From Paraburkholderia acidisoli (GTDB taxonomy: Bacteria; Pseudomonadota; Gammaproteobacteria; Burkholderiales; Burkholderiaceae): DNA of 64,000 nt. Position 1 is the stretch's first letter. The number at the start of each line of letters is the position of its first letter. Shown piece after piece: positions 45,322 to 53,765 of the stretch. The DNA is taken from positions 1,054,001 through 1,118,000 of the forward strand of contig NZ_CP046915.1 in NCBI RefSeq assembly GCF_009789675.1, given 5' to 3'. Both the position numbers and the translations under genes were made by a program. A model generated the notes under the pieces. That model made no database searches. It was not told where the DNA came from and saw only the letters and a program-made list of their open reading frames with translations.

Positions 45322-46641
45322 ATGACGAAGCAAGGCGAACGCATCGCGCGGCGGCGCTGGTTGATCGGCGTCTTCATCGGCGTGGGTATTCTGGTCAACT
45401 ACGTGGATCGCGTGACGATTTCCGTGGCCGCGCCGCAACTGCGCGAGGCGTTCGCGCTGTCGCCCGCGCAACTGGGTGTGCTGTTCAGTGCGTTCTCGTG
45501 GACCTATGCGCTGCTCCAGATTCCCGCGGGCCTCGTGCTCGACCGCTATGGCGTGACACGAGTGGGGCGCTGGGGTGCGCTGCTGTGGGCGGTATCGTCG
45601 CTGGTCACGGCGCTCGCCTCGGGGTTCGGCGGCTTGCTGGCGGCGCGTTTGCTGCTGGGCGTAGCGGAACCGCCGGGGCTCGCCGTGTGCTCGAAGGCGA
45701 CCGGCTACTGGTTTCCGCGCGCCGAGCGAGCGCTCGCCACCGCCCTGTTCGACGCCGCCGCGAAGTTCGCCAACGTGATCGGCGTGCCGTTCATCGCGCT
45801 GATCGTGGTGACGTTCGGCTGGCGTTGGGGCTTCGCGGCCTCGGCAGCGCTGAGCGTGGCCTATTTCGTGGGCTTTTGCGTGATCTACCGCGATCCGTCG
45901 CACGACACGAAACTGCAGGCGGCGGAACTCGCATGGATCCGCGAGGGCGGCGCGACGCCCGAAGGCGCGGCAACGGCGGGCGCGGCGGGCATGTTCGGCT
46001 ATCTCGTCACGCACCGCAAAGTGTGGGGCCTCACGATCGGTTACGCGGCCTACGATTACGCGTTCTATCTGTTCCTCACGTGGCTGCCGAGTTATCTCGT
46101 CGACGTGATGCACATGAGCATGCTGCGCTCGGCGGGTCTCGCCATGATTCCGTGGGCGTGGGCCACGTTCACCGATCTCGCGATCGGCGGCTGGCTCATC
46201 GACACGCTCATCGCGCGCGGCCGCGACGAAAGCCGTGTGCGCAAGGCCGTGCTGATAGCTGGGCTGCTGAGCGCGCTCGGCATACTCGGCGTGATCGGCA
46301 CGCACGACGCGCGTTGGGCCATTGCGTGGATCTCGGTGTCGCTCGGCGGCCTCGCCATCGCGGGCGCGGTCACGTGGTCGATTCCTTCGCTGATCGCGCC
46401 GAAGGGCGCAGTGGGCGCGGTGTCGGGCATCATGAATTGCGTGGGCAACGTGCTCGGCGCCATCGCACCGATGCTCACGGGTTTCATCGTGAGCGCGACG
46501 CATTCGTTCGAGAACGCGTTCTGGGTCGCGGGCGCCATCATCTTCGCGGGTATTCTCGCGATCGTGTTCATGCTCGGCAAGATCGAGCCGATAGCGGGGC
46601 CGCAGATCGTGCGCGCACGCGAGCGCGACGCCATGAGTTGA
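45322..46641 (+). CDS. MFS transporter (second carrier of the operon)
   Basis: 439 aa, 12 transmembrane segments; starts LIGVFIGVGILVNYVDRVTI, and GLVLDRYGVTRVGRWGAL follows segment 2. It is a distinct MFS branch from its neighbour (closer to D-galactonate/glucarate-type carriers, with AEPPGLAVCSKATGYWFP in segment 4). The ATG lies 11 bp after the upstream stop with GAGG at good distance, so it belongs to the same operon. Two carriers may mean two related substrates or import plus export. Confidence 0.9.
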   Translation: MTKQGERIARRRWLIGVFIGVGILVNYVDRVTISVAAPQLREAFALSPAQLGVLFSAFSWTYALLQIPAGLVLDRYGVTRVGRWGALLWAVSSLVTALASGFGGLLAARLLLGVAEPPGLAVCSKATGYWFPRAERALATALFDAAAKFANVIGVPFIALIVVTFGWRWGFAASAALSVAYFVGFCVIYRDPSHDTKLQAAELAWIREGGATPEGAATAGAAGMFGYLVTHRKVWGLTIGYAAYDYAFYLFLTWLPSYLVDVMHMSMLRSAGLAMIPWAWATFTDLAIGGWLIDTLIARGRDESRVRKAVLIAGLLSALGILGVIGTHDARWAIAWISVSLGGLAIAGAVTWSIPSLIAPKGAVGAVSGIMNCVGNVLGAIAPMLTGFIVSATHSFENAFWVAGAIIFAGILAIVFMLGKIEPIAGPQIVRARERDAMS

Positions 46642-46685
46642 TGCGCGCCCAGGTCGTGCGAGGCGTTATCGCAGGCGTTTGGCGA

Positions 46686-47510
46686 TCAGCGCGCCGAAAC
46701 CGGGCCGAGCCGCGCGGCAATCGTGCGGCACGCCGCGAGCAGCGGCTCGATATAGCGGCTTTGCGCGTCGGTTTCGCGGCGGAACATCGGCATGCTGATG
46801 CTGATGCAACCCACCGCGCGACCGTCCGCGCCAAGAATGGCCGCGCCGTAACACCAGATGGAGAGCTCGTTTTCCTCGCGATCTTCCGCGTAACCGCGTT
46901 GCGCGGTGAGGTCGATTTCGGCGCGTATGGCGTCGAGATCCGTCATGGTGTTTTCGGTGAAGCGCGTGCGCGGCGCCTGCAACAGCAGCGATTCGCGCTC
47001 GGCGGGCGTGAGCGTTGCGAGCCATGCCTTGCCGACCGAACTCGACGTGAGCGACACGCGCGTGCCGATTCTCGACGCCATGCGCACTGCGTGCGGGCTT
47101 TCGAGTTTTTCGATGTAGACCATCGCGCCGTCGCTGGGTACCGCGAGATGCACCGTTTCGGACGTGGCATTGCGCAATGCCATGAGCGCGTCCACGGCGG
47201 CGATACGCAAATCCGAACGTTCCCAGCTGCGGCTCGCGAGACTCACGAGCCGTGAACCGAGCGTGAACGTATTGCCGCCGCCGCGTGCGACCACGAGTCC
47301 TTCGGCCTGCAACGCGGCCACGATGCGATGCACCGTGGGGCGCGGATAACCGCTGGCCGTCGCGAGTTTCGCAACGGTGGGCGGCGTCTCGGCATCGGCG
47401 ATCAATTGCAGTACGGCGATGAACTTCGAGAACGCAGCCGCGCCGGCGACGGTTTTGGCGTCGCCGGTTTGCGCGTTGGCAAGGGAGTCGGTCGAATCGT
47501 GCTTGGACAT
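46686..47510 (-). CDS. IclR family transcriptional regulator
   Basis: 274 aa: winged helix-turn-helix (residues about 28-90, with SGYPRPTVHRIVAALQAEGLV) and IclR effector domain (DGAMVYIEKLESPHAVRMAS onward). The start at 47510 fits the family; upstream in-frame starts exist. It is the last gene of the minus-strand operon that begins with the cupin at 50942 and probably controls it through the tandem operator at 50959-50993 (inference). Confidence 0.92.
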   Translation of the reverse strand: MSKHDSTDSLANAQTGDAKTVAGAAAFSKFIAVLQLIADAETPPTVAKLATASGYPRPTVHRIVAALQAEGLVVARGGGNTFTLGSRLVSLASRSWERSDLRIAAVDALMALRNATSETVHLAVPSDGAMVYIEKLESPHAVRMASRIGTRVSLTSSSVGKAWLATLTPAERESLLLQAPRTRFTENTMTDLDAIRAEIDLTAQRGYAEDREENELSIWCYGAAILGADGRAVGCISISMPMFRRETDAQSRYIEPLLAACRTIAARLGPVSAR

Positions 47511-47580
47511 CGGAAAACAGGCGGGCGTCATGAACGCGTCATTATGCCCGCAATCCCCGCGCGCGGGCTCATGCACAGAC

Positions 47581-48309
47581 TCATGCGCAAAGATAGCCGC
47601 CGTCCACGGGCACGATCGCGCCCGTCATGAACGAGGCCGCCGGCGAGCAGAGGAAGGCGGCGACGTTGGCGACTTCCTCGGGCAGGCCCCAGCGTTTCAT
47701 GGGCGTGCGTTCGAGGATGCCTTGCGAGCGGCCGTCGTCGTCCTGCAACGCCTGGGTGAGCGGCGTGGCGATCCAGCCGGGCGCGAGCGCGTTCACGCGA
47801 ATGGAGTCGGCCGCATAGGCGATGGCGAGCGAGCGCGTGAGTTGCGCCACGCCGCCCTTGCTCGCGCTATACGCGGGCACGAGGCCGCCGCCGAAGAAGC
47901 TCAGCATCGAAGCCGTATTGACGATGCACCCCGACGAGGCCTTGAGCAATTCGCGAGCGCTCGCGCACACACGCATCGTGCCGTTGAGATTGATGTCGAG
48001 CACGCGCTCGAATACGTCGATCTGATGTTCTTCGATCCGGCTGATCACGCCCGCGCAATTCACCACGATATCGAGCTGGTCGAAGCCGCCGATCACGCGC
48101 GCGACGTCATCGGTCGAACGCACATCGAGCGCGGCGCGCTGCACGTTGGCGTCGAGTACGTCGGGCGTTCCGGCGGGCGCGGGCAGGCCCGCCGCCGTGG
48201 TGCGCGCGCCCAGTTGCGCGAGACGATTGGCGATGGCCGCGCCGATGCCGGAGAGTCCGCCCGTGACGAACGCGACCTTGCCTTCGAGGAGATTGTGCTG
48301 AAATGTCAT
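47581..48309 (-). CDS. SDR family oxidoreductase
   Basis: 242-aa classical SDR with TGGLSGIG (cofactor), NCAG, and YSASK (catalytic). The end GAIVPVDGGYLCA is typical of FabG-like dehydrogenases. It follows the MFS gene by 32 bp. Substrate unknown; its place beside a second SDR and a cupin dioxygenase-like gene suggests successive steps of one degradation route. Confidence 0.92.
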   Translation of the reverse strand: MTFQHNLLEGKVAFVTGGLSGIGAAIANRLAQLGARTTAAGLPAPAGTPDVLDANVQRAALDVRSTDDVARVIGGFDQLDIVVNCAGVISRIEEHQIDVFERVLDINLNGTMRVCASARELLKASSGCIVNTASMLSFFGGGLVPAYSASKGGVAQLTRSLAIAYAADSIRVNALAPGWIATPLTQALQDDDGRSQGILERTPMKRWGLPEEVANVAAFLCSPAASFMTGAIVPVDGGYLCA

Positions 48310-48341
48310 GATGCGCTTTAGGCCTTTAAAACAAGGGGATT

Positions 48342-49643
48342 TCAGGTGGGTTGCGTCGCCGCCGCCCGATTCGCGCCGTGCGGCGCGACTTCCTTGACGA
48401 CGAAGAGATAGACGAACGCCGCCGCGAACGCGACCGCCGCGCTGATGAGGAGCGCGTTCACGAACGAATGCGTCTGGTCAACGACGATGCCGGTGATGAC
48501 GGGCGCGAACGAGCCGCCCAGATAGCCGCCGAAGTTCTGCATGCTGCCGAGCGACGCCACGAGATGACGCGGCGCGGCCACGCTCACGAGCGCCCACGCG
48601 CTGCCGCTCGAGAGATTCACGAAGAACATCGCGAGCGAGACATAAGTGATGGCGAGCGCCGTGCTGGGCGTGTACGCCGCGGGCACGGTGAACGCGGCCG
48701 CGCCGATCAGACCAATGCACAAGGGCCACTTGCGGCTGCGAATGGGCGCCATGCCGCGCTTGAGCAGCCAGTCGGCGATAAAGCCGCTGCTTGCCATGCC
48801 GATCGTGCCGAACACATAGGGAATGGCGACCAGCCAGCCTGTATGCGCGATGCTCAAATGACGCTCTTTCTCGAGGTAGGCAGGCAGCCAGGTGAGATAG
48901 AGCCACACCATGTAGATCACGCCCATGAAGCCGAAGACCATGCCCCATGTATTGCGCAGTTTCAGCAGCATGCCCCACTCGGCGAAATCGAAGCCTTTCT
49001 TTTGCGGCGCTTCCTGCGCGCCGTCTTCGAGCCACGCGGTTTCGGCGGCGGTGAGCGCGACCTGATCGCGATTGCGATACACCAGGTACCAGCCGACCGC
49101 AACCAGCACGCCGAGGACACCCATGATGACGAACATCGGGCGCCAGCCGAACGACAGCATCAGGACCGTGAGCAGCGGCGGGGCGATCATCGGCGCGATG
49201 GTCGAGGACGAAATGAACGTGCCGGTCGGGCCGCCGCGTTCGCGCACGGCGAACCACTCGTGTATCACCTTCGCGCCGGCGGGAAAGAGCGGCGCTTCCG
49301 CGACGCCTAGCACGATGCGCGCCGCGAGAAAGTGATTGAGCGTCTGGATGAAGCCGCCCGCCACCTGGGCCAGCGACCAGACGAGCATGCCCAGCCCCAG
49401 CATGACGCGCGAACCGAAGCGGTCGAGCAGCGCGCCCACCGGCAACTGCGCGAAGGCATAAGCGAGCGAGAACGCGGAGAGCAGCAGGCCCATTTGCGCG
49501 CCGTTCAGGTGCAATTCCTCGGCCACCGAATGATTGGCGATGGAGAGCGTGCTGCGATCGAGATAGTTGACGATGCCGGCGAGCGTGAGAAACACGATCG
49601 CGATCGTCTGGGTGCGTTTCAGCCGGCTCGATTTTTCGGGCAT
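48342..49643 (-). CDS. MFS transporter
   Basis: 433 aa, 12 transmembrane segments with GIVNYLDRSTLSIANHS and GALLDRFGSRVMLGLGM, typical of the sugar-acid/aromatic-acid carrier group. AAGGAG lies seven bases before the ATG. It sits between two SDR genes and should import the substrate of the pathway (inference). Confidence 0.92.
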   Translation of the reverse strand: MPEKSSRLKRTQTIAIVFLTLAGIVNYLDRSTLSIANHSVAEELHLNGAQMGLLLSAFSLAYAFAQLPVGALLDRFGSRVMLGLGMLVWSLAQVAGGFIQTLNHFLAARIVLGVAEAPLFPAGAKVIHEWFAVRERGGPTGTFISSSTIAPMIAPPLLTVLMLSFGWRPMFVIMGVLGVLVAVGWYLVYRNRDQVALTAAETAWLEDGAQEAPQKKGFDFAEWGMLLKLRNTWGMVFGFMGVIYMVWLYLTWLPAYLEKERHLSIAHTGWLVAIPYVFGTIGMASSGFIADWLLKRGMAPIRSRKWPLCIGLIGAAAFTVPAAYTPSTALAITYVSLAMFFVNLSSGSAWALVSVAAPRHLVASLGSMQNFGGYLGGSFAPVITGIVVDQTHSFVNALLISAAVAFAAAFVYLFVVKEVAPHGANRAAATQPT

Positions 49644-49686
49644 GGCGCGTCTCCTTGGGGCTGTCGTTATGGGTGTGGGGTCAGGC

Positions 49687-50424
49687 TCAATACGTGGCGC
49701 GTCCGCCGGACAGGTCGAAGATCGCCCCCGTGCTGAACGTGCAGGAATCCGAACAAAGCCACAGTGCGAGACCGGCGACTTCGTCCACCGTGCCCAAACG
49801 CTGGAGCGGGCTCTTGTCGATCATCGTTTGCACGTGCGCGGGCGACATTTGCGCGAGCAGCGGCGTGGCCACGGCGGCGGGCGCGATGCCGTTGACGAGT
49901 ACGCCGGCTTGCGCCAGTTCCTTGCCGAGCGATTTCGTGAGCGCGATCACGCCAGCTTTGGCCGCGCTATACGCGGACGCGTTGGGCGTGCCTTCCTTGC
50001 CGGCGAGCGAGGCGATGTTGACGATACGGCCGGCGCCCGCGCGCCGCATGGCCGGTACGACGAAGCGGCACACGTGATACGTGCCCACGAGATTCACGTC
50101 GACAATGCGTTGCCATTCGGCCGGATCGTATTCGTCGAGCGGCACCGTCGAGCCCGCGAAGCCCGCGTTGTTCACGAGGTAGTCGACGCGGCCGTAGCGC
50201 TCGAGCGTGGCGGCCAGAGCGGCTTCCACGGTGCCGGGGCGCGTGACGTCGACCTCGACGTGATGCGGCGCGTGCGCCACGTCCAGCGCGCCGGGTACGC
50301 GGTCCCAGTTGACGCACTGCGCGCCCGCGAGGGCGAAGGCGTCGCTGATCGCGCGGCCGATACCGCCTGCCGCGCCCGTGATCACGGCCACGCGGCCCGC
50401 GAAGTCGTAGTGCGCGCGGCTCAT
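49687..50424 (-). CDS. SDR family oxidoreductase
   Basis: 245-aa classical SDR with TGAAGGIG, NNAG and YSAAK. The start overlaps the cupin gene stop by 4 bp (ATGA), so translation is coupled. The sequence resembles 3-oxoacyl-/polyol-dehydrogenase SDRs; specificity is not readable. Second gene of the operon. Confidence 0.92.
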   Translation of the reverse strand: MSRAHYDFAGRVAVITGAAGGIGRAISDAFALAGAQCVNWDRVPGALDVAHAPHHVEVDVTRPGTVEAALAATLERYGRVDYLVNNAGFAGSTVPLDEYDPAEWQRIVDVNLVGTYHVCRFVVPAMRRAGAGRIVNIASLAGKEGTPNASAYSAAKAGVIALTKSLGKELAQAGVLVNGIAPAAVATPLLAQMSPAHVQTMIDKSPLQRLGTVDEVAGLALWLCSDSCTFSTGAIFDLSGGRATY

Positions 50425-50942
50425 CGGATGAACTGATCGACGTAGTCTTCGCCGAGACCGACCGACGCGTAATGCTTGCGGCACATGTCGATCTTCGTGA
50501 AGACGTCTTCGTAGCCCGTGTAGTTGCCCCACGGGTCGCAATAGAACATCACGCCGTTCACCTGGAAGTAGGTGATCATTTCCTCCACGTCTTCGGGCAC
50601 GTAAAGCGTATGGGTTTCGCCGGGCGGCTCGAACACGTAGCTGCCTTCCGTGGCCTCCCAGTCGTGCTCCAGGTAACGCCAGCGGCCCTTGAGGACCATG
50701 CCGTGCACGGCTTGCGGATGACGGTGCCTGCTTAGCACACCCGACTTTCTCACGCGCAACAAATTCATCCAGTAGCCTTGCGCGGCATTCAGGCACAACG
50801 GGCGGAACCAGACGTTCTCGGCCTGCGGTACCCAGACGCGCTCGTCGGTGGGAATGGCCTGTGGCACGACGATTTCCTGCTGGGCTTCCTTGGGAAACGG
50901 CAGCTGATAGGGCGTCATGGGGGAATAGGTTTTGTCCGGCAT
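50421..50942 (-). CDS. 2,4'-dihydroxyacetophenone dioxygenase-like cupin protein
   Basis: 173-aa cupin. The first motif SRHRHPQAVHGMVLKG supplies two or three histidine ligands, and FEPPGETHTLYVP gives the second motif with glutamate and histidine. The pattern (YLEHDWEATEGSYVFEPPGE) is that of the dihydroxyacetophenone dioxygenase family, which cleaves a carbon-carbon bond next to a ketone with Fe(II) and O2. AAGGA precedes the ATG at 50942. First gene of an operon with two SDRs, an MFS carrier and an IclR regulator. Confidence 0.85.
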   Translation of the reverse strand: MPDKTYSPMTPYQLPFPKEAQQEIVVPQAIPTDERVWVPQAENVWFRPLCLNAAQGYWMNLLRVRKSGVLSRHRHPQAVHGMVLKGRWRYLEHDWEATEGSYVFEPPGETHTLYVPEDVEEMITYFQVNGVMFYCDPWGNYTGYEDVFTKIDMCRKHYASVGLGEDYVDQFIR

Positions 50943-50958
50943 GGGGTTGTCCTTGTTT

Positions 50959-50993
50959 GTCCATAATATGGACGTATAGTCCACGATATGGCT
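50959..50993. promoter_or_regulatory. Tandem palindromic operator of the cupin operon
   Basis: GTCCATA-A-TATGGAC (50959-50973) is a perfect 15-bp dyad. A second, imperfect copy (GTCCACGATATGGCT, 50979-50993) starts exactly 20 bp further on, about two helical turns. Placed 16-51 bp before the cupin ATG, it fits the paired 15-bp sites bound by IclR proteins; the operon's own IclR gene is the natural candidate. Confidence 0.65.
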
Positions 50994-51263
50994 ATTGTGG
51001 CTGTGTTTTTTGACTCCGGTCAATGCCGGGGTTTGCCCTGGGCGCCTGGCACAAAATCGCCGCGCGTGTCGATATCCGTATCCAAATCGTGGTCAATTTG
51101 TAAGGTAGAGGCGACAGTCAAGAAAGCGTGCGCCTGGTGATGCGACATCTCTGTACAGATCTGAGATTGCGTGTAAGTCATTGATGTGGCGTTGTTTATG
51201 TTCTTGTTCCACTGGTTTTTAGCGACCACCAACGACCGTAATCCAACGTAACTTTTAAAAAAA

Positions 51264-51282
51264 GCAAATGAGAAGCATTCGC
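51264..51282 (+). promoter_or_regulatory. Fur box upstream of hmuR
   Basis: GCAAATGAGAAGCATTCGC matches the 19-bp Fur consensus at 13 positions and keeps the TGAGAA-N-CATTC core common in beta-proteobacteria. It lies 77-95 bp before the hmuR ATG, where Fur-iron would block transcription. Confidence 0.65.
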
Positions 51283-51358
51283 ATTCCAGGGTAGCATTCG
51301 GATCTGTTTTCAAATCGCCGACGAGCGAAAAGAATCGACTGTGAACGGGGTAGATCGA

Positions 51359-53740
51359 ATGCAACTCAAACGAAGCCTGGTGAAGGTCGTGGTGCCGGCG
51401 TTACTCGCCGAAGCCACTGCCCTGTACGCCGGACAAGCCATTGCGGACCAGCCGTCCGCCAACACGGTGGTGCAGCAGAACGCGAATGCTTCGGCGAGCG
51501 CACAGGACGCGTCGGCGAAATCCACACGCGGCGCGAAACCGGGCGGGGCTCAGCGCGACGAAGCGCTCAAGGCCATTTCGGTCACGGCGTCGCGCGGCGG
51601 CGCGGTCAACCTGAATCGCACGGCGGCCACGGTATCGGTCATCACCAGCGACGACATCGACGAAAACAACGCCAAAGATATTAAGGATGCCTTGAAGTAC
51701 GAACCGGGCGTGGAAGTGCGCCGCTCCGCGTATCGGCCTGCGGGGATCACGGGAACCTCGGGCCGCGGCGGCAACGAAGGCATCAATATTCGCGGCCTCG
51801 AAGGCAACCAGGTGCTGCTGCTCGAAGACGGCGTGCCGTTGCCGCAGTCGTTCGCTTTCGGTTCCGGGTCCGCGGGCCGCGCCGATTATCTGAACACCGA
51901 CCTGTATCAGCGCATTGAGATATTGCGCGGGCCGACCTCGGCGCTCTATGGCAGCGACGGTTTGACGGGCGCCGTGAATTTCATCACGAAAGATCCCGCC
52001 GACCTGCTGGCGATCTACAACAAGCCCACCTATTTCTCGCTGAAAGCCGGTTACGATTCCACCGATCGTAGCTGGGGCTCAACCGCCACTGCGGCGTTCG
52101 GTGGCGACGTGGTGCAGGGCATGGTGGTGTTGAGCGGCCGGCACGGTCACGAAACCGACAACAAGGGCGACAGCAACACGCTCGGCGCCACGCGTTCCAC
52201 ACCGGATCCGCTGACCTACAACAATCGCAACGCGCTCGGCAAGCTCGTGTTCAAGCTGAGCCCGCAGGACACGCTCAAACTCACTGCCGAAACACTCGAC
52301 AATTCGAATTCGAGCGACGGGCTTTCGCAACTGGGCGGCGCCTATACGTGGACTTCGGGCGTGACGAAGTACACGGCCAACAGTTACGTGACCGGCAACG
52401 AGGTGACGAGTCACCGCGTGCAACTCGACTACGATCATCGCGACGCGAGCAATCCGTATTTCCAGTCGCTGCATGCGTCGCTCTATTACCGCAACGCGGC
52501 CACGCAGCAGACGCTGGCGATTGGCGGCGCGAGCACGGCGGGCGCAACCGCCTCGCGCTCGCGCAGCAACGACTACGGCGACAACATCGTAGGTGGCAAC
52601 GTGGTGGCCGACAGTACGTTCAAGACCGGCCCGTTCGATCACAAACTGACCTATGGCTTCGACGCCAGCGTGTCGCACTACAGCACCTCGAGCGCGGCGG
52701 GCTCGGAGTGGACGCCGGGCGGCGACGGCTATCCGGAAGTGTTTCCGAAGACCACACAGACGAATTTCGGTGCTTTCGTGCAGGACGAAATTCGCTGGAA
52801 CAAGCTGAGTGTCGTGCCCGGTTTGCGCTTCGACTATTACGACATGACGCCGCACCCGGACGCCACGTACGAAACGGCGGCCGCCACGTCGACCAAACCC
52901 ACCGCGACCTCCACGGGCAATGCTGTTTCGCCGCGCCTCGCGATTCTTTATGAAGTGTCGCCCGCGTTCGTGCCGTACGTGCAATATGCGCATGGCTTCC
53001 GCGCGCCTTCGGCGTATCAGGTCAACAGCTATTACAACCCGGCCGGTTCCTATGGGCTCTTCTATCAGCAGGTCGGCAATCCGGATCTGAAGCCCGAGAC
53101 CAGCAATTCGATCGAACTCGGTTTGCGCGGCAAGCTCGGCGTGGGCAGCGGTCATGTGAATTACAGCGCGGCGGCATTCGCGGGCCGGTACAGCAATTTC
53201 ATCGATACGAAAGTCGTGGGCGGCAGCGTCACCTCGTCGACGAATCCGTATACCGTGCAGTATGTGAATTACTCGAAGGCCTCGATTCAGGGCCTGGAAG
53301 GCAAGGCCGACTGGTACGTGAACGACGCGCTCGAAGTGAAGGGCGGCTTCGCGTGGATTCACGGTACGGAGTCGAAGGACGGCGTGACCACGGGCCTCGA
53401 CACCGTACCGCCGCTGGCCGTGGTGCTGGGCGTGAATTACGCGCCCACCGCGCGCTGGTTCGCCGGCGCGGACGTCATCTACAACTCGCACAAGAACAAG
53501 TCGCAGATGTCCAGTTCGTCGTATTACGCGACACCTTCGTACACGATCGTCGATCTCCACGCCGGCTACAACATCACGCGTCACGTGAGCGTGACAGCGG
53601 GTATCGACAATCTGTTCGACCGCAAGTACTGGATCTGGAACGACGTGCGCGGTCTCGCCACCAGCGACGGCGCCGCGAAGATCGACGCTTATACCGCACC
53701 CGGCCGGAACTTCAATGTGGCGATGAAGATCGACTTTTGA
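51359..53740 (+). CDS. hmuR: TonB-dependent heme/hemoglobin receptor
   Basis: 793-aa outer-membrane receptor. A signal peptide (about 1-30) is followed by a plug domain (INIRGLEGNQVLLLEDGVPLPQ-type, from residue 75) and a 22-strand barrel ending in phenylalanine (NVAMKIDF). The heme-receptor boxes FRAP and NPDL are present (GFRAPSAYQ, NPDLKPETS). No histidine lies between them, where many HemR proteins have one. ATG at 51359 is taken; a GTG at 51341 is in frame. It heads the hmuRSTUV operon and is preceded by a Fur box. Confidence 0.93.
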   Translation: MQLKRSLVKVVVPALLAEATALYAGQAIADQPSANTVVQQNANASASAQDASAKSTRGAKPGGAQRDEALKAISVTASRGGAVNLNRTAATVSVITSDDIDENNAKDIKDALKYEPGVEVRRSAYRPAGITGTSGRGGNEGINIRGLEGNQVLLLEDGVPLPQSFAFGSGSAGRADYLNTDLYQRIEILRGPTSALYGSDGLTGAVNFITKDPADLLAIYNKPTYFSLKAGYDSTDRSWGSTATAAFGGDVVQGMVVLSGRHGHETDNKGDSNTLGATRSTPDPLTYNNRNALGKLVFKLSPQDTLKLTAETLDNSNSSDGLSQLGGAYTWTSGVTKYTANSYVTGNEVTSHRVQLDYDHRDASNPYFQSLHASLYYRNAATQQTLAIGGASTAGATASRSRSNDYGDNIVGGNVVADSTFKTGPFDHKLTYGFDASVSHYSTSSAAGSEWTPGGDGYPEVFPKTTQTNFGAFVQDEIRWNKLSVVPGLRFDYYDMTPHPDATYETAAATSTKPTATSTGNAVSPRLAILYEVSPAFVPYVQYAHGFRAPSAYQVNSYYNPAGSYGLFYQQVGNPDLKPETSNSIELGLRGKLGVGSGHVNYSAAAFAGRYSNFIDTKVVGGSVTSSTNPYTVQYVNYSKASIQGLEGKADWYVNDALEVKGGFAWIHGTESKDGVTTGLDTVPPLAVVLGVNYAPTARWFAGADVIYNSHKNKSQMSSSSYYATPSYTIVDLHAGYNITRHVSVTAGIDNLFDRKYWIWNDVRGLATSDGAAKIDAYTAPGRNFNVAMKIDF

Positions 53741-53765
53741 TTTTCAAAAATAGTAAGGATTCCAC

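Larger units (their letters stand above)
50943..51358. other. Divergent control region of the cupin operon and hmuR
   Basis: 416 bp without a gene. It holds a tandem palindromic operator near the cupin gene and a Fur box near hmuR (listed separately). On the minus strand TTGACC and CACAAT, 18 bp apart, may form the cupin-operon promoter just upstream of the operator. The middle is AT-rich and shows nothing else I can name. Confidence 0.65.

Noticed and set aside
51120..51160. TCTGTACAGA palindrome between the cupin operon and hmuR
   Set aside because: Only 10 bp, not placed near either promoter, and likely by chance.
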